64,000 nt of DNA, taken from a candidate division Hyd24-12 bacterium UBA6080 (GTDB lineage Bacteria > Fermentibacterota > Fermentibacteria > Fermentibacterales > JCC-6). The notes under the pieces were generated by a model. The model searched no databases. It saw only the letters and a list, made by a program, of their open reading frames with translations, and was not told the origin of the DNA. The stretch lies in NCBI GenBank assembly GCA_002436025.1, contig DIXM01000002.1, positions 124,001 to 188,000 of the forward strand. The letters run 5' to 3'. The translations under genes and the position numbers were made by a program. This document shows, one piece after another, positions 1 through 9,040 of the stretch. How positions within the stretch are numbered: position 1 is the first letter of the stretch; each line of letters starts with the position of its first letter.

Positions 1-493
1 TGAGATTGGCGCCGACATACAGCCTGTAGGATGATTCGAAAGGACGTGCTGAAATCGATTCAAGAACACTTGAAGGTATAATGGTGTGCCTGTAGAAAGC
101 GCTGTCGTCAGTCATGAACATTACATGGCTTGCGTTTGAACTCTCAATCCGGTGTTCAAGAAGAGCCTTGAAGTCATCCCTGCCTTTTCGGAGAAAAGGG
201 TATTTAGCGTACCAGAAGGCATTGCGGCCATGGAACAGATGAGGGAGAACATCACTGAAGAATCCTTTTCCTCTTTCTCGTTCAAAAAAAGTCACGCCTT
301 GCTCTTCAGTCCACTTCTGCCTCAGTCTGGAGTAGCTTTCCGCATGATGTCCGGTTGTGTGAAAGATGACATTGATGCTATGCCTGCCACATTCAAGCGA
401 AAAGTGCTTTTTAACGCTTTGCAGCATTGCATCAAGCTGCATTGCCCGATTAAATGAAAAAACGACGATCAGGAGGTCGTGCCTATCACTCAC
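1..493 (-). CDS. glycosyltransferase-like protein, 3' end beyond window
   Basis: The reverse strand has an open frame from a GTG at 493 to the left edge, 164 residues visible. An AAGGAG lies five bases upstream of the GTG, which fixes the start. The N-terminus (DLLIVVFSFNRAMQL) is a beta strand followed by an FNR turn, as in GT-A fold family 2 glycosyltransferases. Near residue 130 there is FMTDDSAFYR, which resembles the DxD-type nucleotide-sugar site. The gene is the most distal visible member of the polysaccharide operon, 33 bases after the SGNH gene. The donor sugar cannot be told and the C-terminal half is missing. Confidence 0.7.
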   Translation of the reverse strand, partial: MSDRHDLLIVVFSFNRAMQLDAMLQSVKKHFSLECGRHSINVIFHTTGHHAESYSRLRQKWTEEQGVTFFERERGKGFFSDVLPHLFHGRNAFWYAKYPFLRKGRDDFKALLEHRIESSNASHVMFMTDDSAFYRHTIIPSSVLESISARPFESSYRLYVGANL

Positions 494-526
494 TATTGCT
501 CCTTATTGCCAGAAAAAAATCCCTCG

Positions 527-1606
527 TTAATTGCATGGCGATCCAAAGGAGTTTCCCCGGCGCACATTACCGATAACATAGGCCAGAGTGTCGGTAACAG
601 CAGCAACCCCTGTCTCATTCCAGTGTGAATCATTATGGAAATCAAAATGAATGCCGCTTGCTGACTCTCGTTCTGCGGTGGACAGGGCTGGTCCAAGGTC
701 CACAAAAACTAATCCCTGCCTTCCTTCGGAAACCTGCAGCAAGGCAGAGGCTGCCGGAGTGAGGCCGGGTTCACCAGAAGTACTGGTCCCCCCACCGTTA
801 AGGGGTATTGCAGCAAGTATGAAATAGTCATCTGGTGCGTTCTTCAGCATTTCATCAAGAAGAAATTCAGCAACGCTCAGTGAAAGACTATCTACATGAG
901 ACTCGGGATTCTCTTCATTAACGGGGTTCGAACCGATCCCCCCCTGCACGATTCCTCCAAACCCTGCGTTCAACCATAGATACCTTGCAACAGCGGAAAA
1001 CCTCATAACCAGTTGGCCGTACGGATACTGAACTGAATAGTGGTCGGGTAGCCTCATTGAAACACTGCTCTCCTCAACTTCCGCTCCGAAGTAATAGCTG
1101 TATCCATCCAGACACTGGGATACATCGGTTCCCTCCAGAAGGATAACGTAAACATCGGGGTTCCACCGCTCCTCAATGTATCCGGTAAGCGCGCAGTATT
1201 GCGCGAGTTGAGCCCCGGAGTGCCCGAAGCTGTACACATCTGCATTAGATAGCTTTGTTGACAGTCCAGCATCCAACCTGTCCTCGGCGTCAACTTGAAA
1301 CCCTTCAACAAAGGAATCTCCAATGATGGCCACCCGCAATCTTTCTAAATCAGTTCTGGGCTCATAGTCATAAACGCTCAACCATCCAGAACTGTTGATT
1401 CTCCATCTTCCACCAGGATGACAATAGCGGCCGTATGTGTAAAGCCCTGTTCGGGAAGAGCTTGTATCGAATGCGAAGATCAGTTCATCCTCCAACTGAA
1501 TACTGCGCGGTCTTTCACAGGCATTAAGAACAAACCGAAAAAAGACTTCAAGGATCAACACAGTGACAATGCCAAAGGTGATCAAACCTTTAAGAAAGTT
1601 CTTCAT
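527..1606 (-). CDS. SGNH/GDSL-type hydrolase, AlgJ/AlgX-like O-acetylation protein
   Basis: This is a 359-residue protein with one N-terminal membrane segment (about residues 5-27), so the rest probably faces the periplasm. The nucleophile block IIGDSF puts the catalytic Ser at about residue 98. A DSHW near residues 326-329 matches the D-T/S-H-W catalytic block of the alginate O-acetylation proteins AlgJ and AlgX. In such systems an MBOAT protein passes acetyl groups through the membrane to an SGNH protein; an MBOAT gene lies at 17545-18978. A role in acetylating or deacetylating the exported polysaccharide is therefore inferred. It could also be a plain esterase. It sits in the minus-strand operon, 26 bases after the O-antigen ligase-like gene. 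Confidence 0.75.
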   Translation of the reverse strand: MKNFLKGLITFGIVTVLILEVFFRFVLNACERPRSIQLEDELIFAFDTSSSRTGLYTYGRYCHPGGRWRINSSGWLSVYDYEPRTDLERLRVAIIGDSFVEGFQVDAEDRLDAGLSTKLSNADVYSFGHSGAQLAQYCALTGYIEERWNPDVYVILLEGTDVSQCLDGYSYYFGAEVEESSVSMRLPDHYSVQYPYGQLVMRFSAVARYLWLNAGFGGIVQGGIGSNPVNEENPESHVDSLSLSVAEFLLDEMLKNAPDDYFILAAIPLNGGGTSTSGEPGLTPAASALLQVSEGRQGLVFVDLGPALSTAERESASGIHFDFHNDSHWNETGVAAVTDTLAYVIGNVRRGNSFGSPCN

Positions 1607-1632
1607 GCGGTTGAGATCATGTTGGAGTCATT

Positions 1633-2940
1633 TCAAGTGGAGTTTCCAAGGTGCTGCGGTTTGATGCGGGGCGAACTTCCTTCAATCAATCCTGCTGTTT
1701 GCCGAACCGGCTCATACCGAGACAGAAGAGCAGTCGCGAACGCTGTTCCCAGTATCAAGCTCAGGGGTGTCGAGGCGGAATCCGAATGCCCGTATCCATT
1801 TGAAAAGTGGGTAAGAAGCACGACCAGACTCCAGACAAGGCTGTGGACGGCAATCTTGCGCCTGGTTTTCCAGCACAGCACTATTGCCTCTATTCCGTAC
1901 ACTGCAAGCAGCGCGAACGGCAGAAACAAAATCATCCCACCGTCAAGAAGCATCGATGCAAAATAGTTATGAAGCCTCTGGGCCTGGCTGGGAACACCAG
2001 GAACGCCGTCTGTATTGTATGAGAACACAGTTCCCACAAACGGGGAGCGAACAAAAACCACCGAAGCATCCTGCCACCAACTCAATCGTTCCTGAGCGGT
2101 TTTTTCGCGGAATGAAAAGCCCCGCAACACATCGGCGGGGCCTCGGTAGTTGTAAGGGTTTGTTTCCTGGAAGGTAGGTGAGATCCTGCTCCAGAATGGA
2201 CCAACAACAAGAAGCGACACAAGAACAAATGTGACTGCGCTCCGCATTGATGCTTTTCGTGGGCTGCCGAAAAGAATGATTCCCACACATAGAACAAGGA
2301 TCATCGATGCTCCCCGCAATGCTCCGTAAATAGGAAGCAAAGCAGTGGCGCCCATAATTATAGACATCCAGATTGCTTTTCGGAACTTCGGCCGTTCAGA
2401 AAGGAGCTGGTACTGGAGTCCTGAGACGACAATTATGCACAGGGCTGCCAGGTAAGCGTTGTGGAAGTAACTTGGCGATAGTTGCCCCACACTTAAATTC
2501 ATGAACAGATAGCCCAAAACAAAAACCAAAGCAAAGCGAAAAAGACTTTTCTCAAGCCATGCTCCAAGACCTGAAGCAACCATGGCAACAGCTATGATCA
2601 TGAGAATTGGAACTTTGAGATACGGCCAGACCTGCAGCCAGACATCCAGGATGGGGGGCAGGGAAGACACCGGCGGGCGCATGGAGATAGCAGCTGCGTA
2701 AAAAAGGCAGATGACCATCTGAAGAAGACAGACCTTCACAAATTTAACCGCTTTTTGATTAATGCCTTTGGTCGATGCAACGCGCATTGATGGGAAGAAT
2801 AGAAAAACAAGCAGTATGCTTGAAGGGTGAAAACTGACTAAAGAATGCCAATTACCAAATAGTAAGTCAGCTAATATAGTTATACATACTGTTACAATAC
2901 CAATTTTTAGTGTCAGACGTATTGCTTGTGATGATTTCAC
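1633..2940 (-). CDS. O-antigen ligase/polymerase family membrane protein (WaaL/Wzy-like)
   Basis: This is a 435-residue, strongly hydrophobic protein with about ten to twelve predicted membrane segments. A large loop near residues 270-330 contains RLHNYFASMLLDGG, the His-containing periplasmic loop seen in the Wzy/WaaL superfamily. WaaL joins undecaprenyl-linked O-polysaccharide to lipid A core; Wzy polymerises repeat units. The operon also codes for an ABC exporter, a route that normally has no Wzy, so a ligase role is the better guess. Sequence similarity between the two families is too low to settle this by eye. It starts four bases after the preceding glycosyltransferase gene. Confidence 0.75.
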   Translation of the reverse strand: MKSSQAIRLTLKIGIVTVCITILADLLFGNWHSLVSFHPSSILLVFLFFPSMRVASTKGINQKAVKFVKVCLLQMVICLFYAAAISMRPPVSSLPPILDVWLQVWPYLKVPILMIIAVAMVASGLGAWLEKSLFRFALVFVLGYLFMNLSVGQLSPSYFHNAYLAALCIIVVSGLQYQLLSERPKFRKAIWMSIIMGATALLPIYGALRGASMILVLCVGIILFGSPRKASMRSAVTFVLVSLLVVGPFWSRISPTFQETNPYNYRGPADVLRGFSFREKTAQERLSWWQDASVVFVRSPFVGTVFSYNTDGVPGVPSQAQRLHNYFASMLLDGGMILFLPFALLAVYGIEAIVLCWKTRRKIAVHSLVWSLVVLLTHFSNGYGHSDSASTPLSLILGTAFATALLSRYEPVRQTAGLIEGSSPRIKPQHLGNST

Positions 2941-2944
2941 GCGA

Positions 2945-4267
2945 CTAGCATCCTTGAATAGACCACTTCAGTTTACGAGCACTGATGGACGGCAACCAGC
3001 TTCCCTTTAAGGCACTCTCATAGATACCGCCGAGGAGCTCCGGAAGTGGCGGATTAGCCAGGGCTGCCACAGTTGTCACTGCGTTTCTGCTGAGAGTTTC
3101 CTGTAATGACCTGTCATGTATAAGCTTGATGATCAGTCCCGCCAGTTCAAGGTCATTGCCGGGATCGAAAAGAAGGGTATTGTTCTCTGCTCGAGCATAC
3201 GACTTTATTCCGCCAACGGATGTAGTTATACATGGACATCCAAGTCGCATGGCTTCAAGGAGAGCATGACACTCATTCTCAATGAACGAGGAAACAACAA
3301 GCATATCAACACTCAGGATAGCATCGTCGATTGATTCAGCAGACATGCTGCCCGGTAGAGTGAGAGAGAGCCTTCCTTGGCTTACGGAAAGCCTTTTAGT
3401 CAGTATTTTTCGCATTGAAGACGAAACGGCGCCGACTATCTGCAATTCAACCGGTTTCTCGAGATGATTGCTTGCTTTAACAGCGGCGGTAACGAGGGTA
3501 TCAAGCCCCTTGTAGGGTTCGCCAGCAGAAACGCAAAGGATCTTGTGGGATAAGCTTTCATCGCGGGCTTTCCACAGCCTTTGAGACGTGGTTTGCCTAA
3601 GATGGATTCCTTGCCTGTAGTACGCGGCTTCTGGTTTTAATGCACGGATCATGGCTTCGTCAAAAGGTGTTTTTCCCAGGAAAGCATCACAGCATTGAAT
3701 CACAGTTCTCTCAAGCTGCGCATCCTGCCTGCTGTAGTATTCTCCCCAGGGAATACCGTACCCTCTGGCGACTGTCATCAACCCATGTGGAGTGAAGGAA
3801 CCACTGAAACGCTCACTCCATTTCAATGAGCCGAAGTATCTTTGTGAAATTGCGTTTTTTAGCCCCTGCAGGGAAAGAGCTACCGGGCTTCCTGTTAAAG
3901 AGCCGACAAGCCCCAAACCTGTTTCCGACCCATGAACATGCATGAGGTCATAAGGCTCCTGCTTAACGATATTCATGAGGGACTTCACAATACAGGAGAG
4001 GTCCCACCGCCTTCTGAGATAAAACGGGATAAGCTTGTTAACCATGCCACGGGTGTGGCTGTCGGGGACGGATCGGAATAGAACATTTGCGACTCTCAGC
4101 TCCTCGAAACCATCACCGCCAAAACAATAGACATGAAAATCGTACGGCATGTCGGATATTGACCCTATGTATGCCTCGATCCATCCAGCTTTCTTTTGTG
4201 ATGGACGACCGTAACTGGAAGAGACCATCGATGGAACATGAGGTATCAGCCAGCATATTTTTTTCAT
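2945..4267 (-). CDS. glycosyltransferase, GT-B fold, family 4-like
   Basis: This 440-residue protein has the two-lobe layout of GT-B enzymes. The C-terminal lobe carries the E-x7-E region (ENECHALLEAM, about residues 330-340), followed by a PxxTxxxGG-like loop and LLFDPGN, which bind the nucleotide-sugar donor in family 4 retaining transferases. It would add a sugar to the growing polysaccharide at the cytoplasmic face. The ATG at 4267 follows GGGAG at a normal distance. Its neighbours are another glycosyltransferase upstream (18 bases) and the membrane ligase/polymerase downstream (four bases). Donor and linkage are unknown. Confidence 0.85.
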   Translation of the reverse strand: MKKICWLIPHVPSMVSSSYGRPSQKKAGWIEAYIGSISDMPYDFHVYCFGGDGFEELRVANVLFRSVPDSHTRGMVNKLIPFYLRRRWDLSCIVKSLMNIVKQEPYDLMHVHGSETGLGLVGSLTGSPVALSLQGLKNAISQRYFGSLKWSERFSGSFTPHGLMTVARGYGIPWGEYYSRQDAQLERTVIQCCDAFLGKTPFDEAMIRALKPEAAYYRQGIHLRQTTSQRLWKARDESLSHKILCVSAGEPYKGLDTLVTAAVKASNHLEKPVELQIVGAVSSSMRKILTKRLSVSQGRLSLTLPGSMSAESIDDAILSVDMLVVSSFIENECHALLEAMRLGCPCITTSVGGIKSYARAENNTLLFDPGNDLELAGLIIKLIHDRSLQETLSRNAVTTVAALANPPLPELLGGIYESALKGSWLPSISARKLKWSIQGC

Positions 4268-4285
4268 CAGGCTCCCGCCCGTTCA

Positions 4286-5491
4286 TCAGGCATTTACGGC
4301 TGCCGTTACCAACTGTACGAAGCGCTGCTGAAAGATTTCCAGATTCAGCTCATCCTGCCGTAACCTGCGCAATTGGCTACGGTAGCAAACATCTCTTTCT
4401 TTGTTGAAAACTTCATCAAGGGTTCGCTTCAGTTCTTCTGATTGAAGGCTGGTGCAAACTGGGCCGATTGTATACTTTTCAAGAATTCTCAGCACACTGG
4501 AGTTCGATGGTCCATGGAACAGAACAGGAACTCCGGCTGCTGCATATACTCCAAGCTTGTTCGGAAAGCTGTACTTCACCGAGTTTTTGAATCTTTCATC
4601 GAACGGGTATGGAAGGTACAGAAGATCGCAGCCTGCAAGAACATTCACCTGGGTCTGCATGTCAACATAACCAAGGAAGGATATCCTCACTGGCCCCGTA
4701 ACCCTGGGAAGGTTCAGATAACTCCCCATGACAACGATCTCCACCGGCCTGTCCTGAACTTTCCAATCAGTACTGCCAATGGTCTCCAGCAGAACTGACC
4801 AGTTTTCCCTGGTGTACATTCCTCCAGAAAATCCGATTCTGAAAACTCCGTCATCGGCTCTAAATGGAACAGGCTGGAGGTTGATTGACGGGGAGTGAAT
4901 TCCGACTTCGGAAGGCTTGGAATACTCCTTTGAGTAGAGCTTCTGCATGGCCTGCGACGGGTAGAGGATGGCCTTTGAGCTGCGCAGGGCACCTTCAAAA
5001 GATTTCATCAGCGCATGGGCTGAAAGTGGGGGAAGGTTCCATAGACTGCAGAGATAGGCTGGAGGATCCCATACGATGGACATCGTAGGAACACCAGCTC
5101 TCCGGCAGGCTTCACCGGCTTCTGTTATCACCCAGTTGTCAAACAGGATGAGTACCACCAGATCCGGTCTCCATTCCAAGATCGCACGCTGCAAACGCGC
5201 CAGAGAAGACCTGCGGCTCAGTCTGGCGGTGGCCATTCCGGCAAGATCGCTCACCCCGCCTGATGCTCTCGATAATCTGCTGCCAATCTGTGGAAAGCTG
5301 TCCTTGAACACTGTTCCAGTGAAAGACTCACCCGGCAGGGAAGGTGTCGAGCTGAAAAAAGCAACGGAATCCGGATCAGTCTCGGAAAGAAGATCCCTGA
5401 GGTAGATGCTGCCCACGCCGAAACTGCCCGGAAGCACATTGGACACAAAGAGAAGGCGTGGCGTGGAGCTTTGTGAATTGCCGGCAGCCAA
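4286..5491 (-). CDS. glycosyltransferase, GT-B fold
   Basis: This is a 401-residue protein. The N-terminus RLLFVSNVLPGSFG is the first strand and glycine-rich turn of a GT-B transferase. The C-terminal lobe has IGFSGGMY, then LYLPYPFDERFKNSVKYSFPNKLG and AAGVPVLFHGPS (quoted in parts), which is the usual acceptor/donor cleft region, although the second Glu of E-x7-E is not clear. The start is a TTG at 5491. A strong AAGGAGG lies 11 bases upstream, a little far, so the true start may be slightly different. It lies two bases after the methyltransferase stop, so translation is probably coupled. Confidence 0.75.
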   Translation of the reverse strand: MAAGNSQSSTPRLLFVSNVLPGSFGVGSIYLRDLLSETDPDSVAFFSSTPSLPGESFTGTVFKDSFPQIGSRLSRASGGVSDLAGMATARLSRRSSLARLQRAILEWRPDLVVLILFDNWVITEAGEACRRAGVPTMSIVWDPPAYLCSLWNLPPLSAHALMKSFEGALRSSKAILYPSQAMQKLYSKEYSKPSEVGIHSPSINLQPVPFRADDGVFRIGFSGGMYTRENWSVLLETIGSTDWKVQDRPVEIVVMGSYLNLPRVTGPVRISFLGYVDMQTQVNVLAGCDLLYLPYPFDERFKNSVKYSFPNKLGVYAAAGVPVLFHGPSNSSVLRILEKYTIGPVCTSLQSEELKRTLDEVFNKERDVCYRSQLRRLRQDELNLEIFQQRFVQLVTAAVNA

Positions 5492-5493
5492 GC

Positions 5494-6210
5494 TCAGAAG
5501 AACCTCCTTGTAATGAAATGCAGAGCGCTGTTTGCTTTCCTTCGAAAACTGCCTGCTGCCCTTGCTACATCCTTCATGCGCCAGACACCGAGAGATTTGT
5601 TCTGAAAGACCCCATCGGCTTCAGTACATCCCTCTCGAATCAGAAGTATTGGTTTCGGGAGACAGAAGGGCAACGCCTGCAGATCAAGAGCCCTCCAATC
5701 GCCTGTTTCGATGTCACGATTGTGCGAAAACCCGGGGAAGGTAGTGGTGAGAAGGTAGTTGGACCCCGAGCTAGCCAGATTGGCAAGCGTCATGAACACA
5801 TCTTTGAAGGAGAAGTGTACCAGGCAGTCTCTGCAGATGATCGCATCAGCCCGCGGAATCGTGTCACAGATTACATTGAGCTTGCGGAAAGAAACTCCTG
5901 GGCGTTCAAACACGGAGTTCGCACTGATCAGTTCATCCACGATGTCCGCACCTGTGTATTTAAAAGATGACAGATCCACGTGCCTCATCCAATTGAAGTC
6001 CCCGCAGGGAGCGTCAAGCAGTTCTCTAACGCCAAGTTTCCGCAGGACCCCTGGAAGAGCTTCAATGAGGAGGTTGGTCTGGTCAAGTGTTGAGCCAACG
6101 CCGGATACTGACTCATTGCTGCCCCAAGTGTTTTCATTGAAGATACGCCTGAATGTTGATTCAGTGTTGTTCACTCGGGGATTGCTCATATCAGACATTT
6201 GCTTCGGCAT
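5494..6210 (-). CDS. class I SAM-dependent methyltransferase
   Basis: This is a 238-residue Rossmann-fold methyltransferase. Motif I reads LLDAPCGDFNWM (about residues 63-74), the acidic end of strand 2 is YTGADIV, and an IICRDCLVHF block corresponds to motif IV. It probably methylates a sugar or a nucleotide-sugar-derived glycan. The start at 6210 overlaps the upstream glycosyltransferase by 20 bases. ATG codons at 6198 and 6189 are alternatives, and none has a clearly better ribosome site. It sits between two glycosyltransferases in the operon, which supports a glycan substrate. Confidence 0.75.
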   Translation of the reverse strand: MPKQMSDMSNPRVNNTESTFRRIFNENTWGSNESVSGVGSTLDQTNLLIEALPGVLRKLGVRELLDAPCGDFNWMRHVDLSSFKYTGADIVDELISANSVFERPGVSFRKLNVICDTIPRADAIICRDCLVHFSFKDVFMTLANLASSGSNYLLTTTFPGFSHNRDIETGDWRALDLQALPFCLPKPILLIREGCTEADGVFQNKSLGVWRMKDVARAAGSFRRKANSALHFITRRFF

Positions 6211-7402
6211 AGGGCCATTTTCCAGAATCTTTCATCAGGCTTTCATAGCCTGATACAGCTTTTAGCTTGATCGAATGCCTATCGAGTTTTTTTGAAGTGA
6301 TTGCCCAGTTAGCAGATGCGGCATTGTTAACCAGTGTATCATCAGCGAGCGCGATGCGCAATGATTCGGCAACAATACATGGATCCTCTGGAGGTACGAG
6401 AAAGCCGCCAATGCCATTAACAATCCATTCGCAGGCACAAGAAGTAAATGACTGAATTGGAAAAGCCCCGCATGCAATAGCCTCAAGGAATGAAGTACTT
6501 ACCCCATCTGAAATGCTGAGGCCAATGTAGATCCGGCTTTCGGAGAAGAGTTTCAGGAGATCGGAATGACTCACTTTCGGAAGGATTTCAATATCGATTC
6601 CCGTATCGAGTCGAAGTAGCTCCGCCTCTATTTCTGTCTCGATCCTCGATGAATAGACATAGACTTTATAGCCCGAAAGATCCTTTGCACACAGACGAAG
6701 CGCGTTCAGGGCTACGAGCGCCCTTCCTGCCCAGCCCTGGTATCCTTTGATGAGAATTGTTTTTCTGTCGGATGTTTTTATTCTTTTGCGTAAAGATTCG
6801 ACAATATCGATATCGAACCCCCCACAATTGGGAACAACTGGTGCAGCTCTCCCAATGAAACCATTCTCAACAGCGAGATTGAGATCTCTTTCACATTCGC
6901 AGAAGTACAGGGCACAGGATGCGAGAACCTTCCGTATACGTTCAGTGTGAGAAGAAAGCCTGCTAAAAAGATAAATATCACTTCCCCAGTTTGACACAGC
7001 CAGCAGAGGTCGATTGATTTTTAGGAGCTCCAGCGCATCGAGCGCAAGGTAAGCACTGCTTTGAATGCCCAGGCAGTGGACAATATCTGGTTTCAGTTTT
7101 CGTATCAGACGCGCCAATCTGCGGGGTCCAGAGAAACTCGGGATTCGCAAAGCCACTAACCGTGCAAGAAGACCAGGAAGCCCTGGACCCAGGCATATCC
7201 CCTTTAGTCTGACAGCCTTGGGTAAGGCGGTTTTTCTGCAGGGACATAACGCATTGTGGAGCCTTAGTTCTGGCATATCAATATTGGGAATGCCCATATC
7301 CGAACTGGGAAAGAGATGTATATCCCATCCCAGTCCTGAGAAGAGCCCTATCCAGCGGGCGGCATGAATGCTCTCAGGTTGAGCCACGAATAGAACCTTC
7401 AA
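6191..7402 (-). CDS. glycosyltransferase, family 4-like
   Basis: This is a 403-residue GT-B protein. The N-terminus is MKVLFVAQPESIHAARW, a typical first strand with an acceptor-site His. About residues 305-325 contain SDGVSTSFLEAIACGAFPI, equivalent to the E-x7-E donor region, followed by GGFLVPPEDP. The start is a TTG at 7402 with TTGGAGGGCTA just upstream. A near-consensus extended -10 lies 70 bases upstream (7472-7480), so this gene and those after it may have their own promoter. The sugar is unknown. Confidence 0.85.
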   Translation of the reverse strand: MKVLFVAQPESIHAARWIGLFSGLGWDIHLFPSSDMGIPNIDMPELRLHNALCPCRKTALPKAVRLKGICLGPGLPGLLARLVALRIPSFSGPRRLARLIRKLKPDIVHCLGIQSSAYLALDALELLKINRPLLAVSNWGSDIYLFSRLSSHTERIRKVLASCALYFCECERDLNLAVENGFIGRAAPVVPNCGGFDIDIVESLRKRIKTSDRKTILIKGYQGWAGRALVALNALRLCAKDLSGYKVYVYSSRIETEIEAELLRLDTGIDIEILPKVSHSDLLKLFSESRIYIGLSISDGVSTSFLEAIACGAFPIQSFTSCACEWIVNGIGGFLVPPEDPCIVAESLRIALADDTLVNNAASANWAITSKKLDRHSIKLKAVSGYESLMKDSGKWPYAEANV

Positions 7403-7471
7403 TAGCCCTCCAATTTTGACAAGGCAATTCTGATATCAATTACTATCTTTTGAAGCACTTCGGCCCGCAGC

Positions 7472-7480
7472 ATTATAACA
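7472..7480 (-). promoter_or_regulatory. extended -10 promoter inside the polysaccharide operon
   Basis: Read on the minus strand this is TGT-TATAAT, a perfect -10 hexamer with a TGn extension. The -35 position (TGTCTT) is poor, as is usual for extended -10 promoters. The expected transcript start near 7465 would give a leader of about 60 bases before the TTG at 7402. It lies in the 169-base gap between two glycosyltransferase genes. Confidence 0.45.
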
Positions 7481-7571
7481 GCCCCATGTTTTTTAAGACA
7501 GGACGGAAAGCACCACTGGTTTTGGAAGTTGCCATTGGGCAAAGCATTCCGACCAGAGATTCAGCTAAGAG

Positions 7572-8732
7572 TCACAGTGGTAACTTGCTTTGATCCCCAA
7601 GCCCTATGGCTTTTAAAAACATCGCACGAGCAAGCTCTGGTGCGAAGTCTCTCCGTCCGCAGCACATCGCCTTCTTGACGAGTTGGCTTTGCTCACCGGT
7701 ATTCTGACCGGCTTTCGATATCGTCTCAGCAAGCTGATCAGAGTTCAGAGTGTCTGCAAGGTATGAACAACTTTGACGTCTGACATAGTCGGCAACGAAA
7801 CAATCAGCCGGCGAATGTACAATCATGGGCCTTCCTGATACGAGGTACTCCGAAAACTTAGCCGGAAGTGCTGTGCGAACGACTCCCTGAACTCCCTTGG
7901 AGAAACCCAAAGGCAGGTACAGGAGCGTGGCACTTCGGACAGCATCCATCAGACCATTTGTATCGGAATGTGCCGAAAGGATTGCCCTGCCGACAGAGAG
8001 CCCCATGCTTTTCAGATCACCAGCACTTTGAGAAGTAGACAGTACAAGACGCCAGTTCTCGCCAAGTGAATCCAAAGCACGAACAAGACAAACAAAAGCA
8101 TCCCGGTTGACATGGTAAATGGAACCAGCGAAAAAGATAGATCTTGGCTTCTGTTCAGGGATCGAGCCTGTCTTGAACGAGTTAACCCACTCAACAGAGT
8201 ATGGGTTCGGTACGACTTGCGTAGTGCATTGAAATCTTTTGGTGTATGAGATCCTCATGAATTCATTTGTGACGATGTTGCATGAAGCTGATGTGAGAAG
8301 CTTCTTCTCGGCAATACGAGCTGCAGACCGAAATCTGGTAAGCGCCCACTGCTCCCTGTAGTCGTCGAACAGGTAATTTGTCAATCCGACACTGCATCGT
8401 CGGGCAGCCAGTGCAGCTGCAGGCATATTGAAGGGATCTCCTGAGCATGCAACAAGCATGTCTGAACAGGTGTTACGCAATATTGCACAAAGGTGATGAG
8501 CCCTGGCCAGAACTCTGAAAGCGAATTCAAGCGAAGGGGAAAGACGTTTCAGAACTCGTTCGTCCGGCAGCAAAAAGTGCTTATCTGCAATCGAGGGTGG
8601 AGCTTGAGATGCGCTGAAGTTACCTACAACTTTTATTGTGCGCTGATCAATTCCATCCAGCAACCTGCCAAGTACAATTGCCTGTCCGGATGGCATACCC
8701 GGAAAGACATTGGTAAGCAGTAATGCATTCAT
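7572..8732 (-). CDS. glycosyltransferase, GT-B fold
   Basis: This is a 386-residue protein. It begins MNALLLTNVFPGMPSGQAIV, like the GT at 4286-5491, and the two may be relatives. The C-terminal lobe has SIFFAGSIYHVNR, LLYLPLGFSKG and KFSEYLVSGRPMIVHSP. The last of these, with its Glu, is the donor-binding region of GT-B transferases. The ATG at 8732 overlaps by four bases (ATGA) with the end of an open frame that looks like a gene remnant (8729-8983), so an upstream partner may have been lost. Substrate unknown. Confidence 0.75.
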   Translation of the reverse strand: MNALLLTNVFPGMPSGQAIVLGRLLDGIDQRTIKVVGNFSASQAPPSIADKHFLLPDERVLKRLSPSLEFAFRVLARAHHLCAILRNTCSDMLVACSGDPFNMPAAALAARRCSVGLTNYLFDDYREQWALTRFRSAARIAEKKLLTSASCNIVTNEFMRISYTKRFQCTTQVVPNPYSVEWVNSFKTGSIPEQKPRSIFFAGSIYHVNRDAFVCLVRALDSLGENWRLVLSTSQSAGDLKSMGLSVGRAILSAHSDTNGLMDAVRSATLLYLPLGFSKGVQGVVRTALPAKFSEYLVSGRPMIVHSPADCFVADYVRRQSCSYLADTLNSDQLAETISKAGQNTGEQSQLVKKAMCCGRRDFAPELARAMFLKAIGLGDQSKLPL

Positions 8733-8983
8733 TCTTGGAAGGCCGTCATAAGGATGGACTGCAGTAACAGGGCTTGAAACGCACGCTGACTGCCCTTGTG
8801 CAGCTCACCGTTGTGTAGAAACGCAGTGGGGAAAAAACATTCGCAAGATAATAATCCCTGAGAAGTATCAAACACCGTGAGAAACCCATATTGAGTCTTC
8901 CGACCATGTGTGAAATGAACCGTTGACCAAGCGCGTTCATGGAGAGGCACGCAGGTTGCATTCCAGAAAGTTGGAGTGGGGTG
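8729..8983 (-). pseudogene. possible 3' remnant of a lost operon gene
   Basis: The 308 bases between the methyltransferase (9041) and the glycosyltransferase (8732) contain no intact gene. One minus-strand frame is open from 8983 (after a TGA) to a TGA at 8729-8731 and reads like protein, with segments GFLTVFDTSQGLL and HNGELHKGSQRAFQALLLQS. Its stop overlaps the next ATG in the ATGA manner typical of live operon junctions. I read this as the tail of a decayed gene. No family was recognised and chance cannot be ruled out. Confidence 0.25.
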
Positions 8984-9040
8984 TCAGGATAGTGGTTTCC
9001 AGATTCCGAACTGATGAAAGATCTCTCCATGCCGTGCAAG

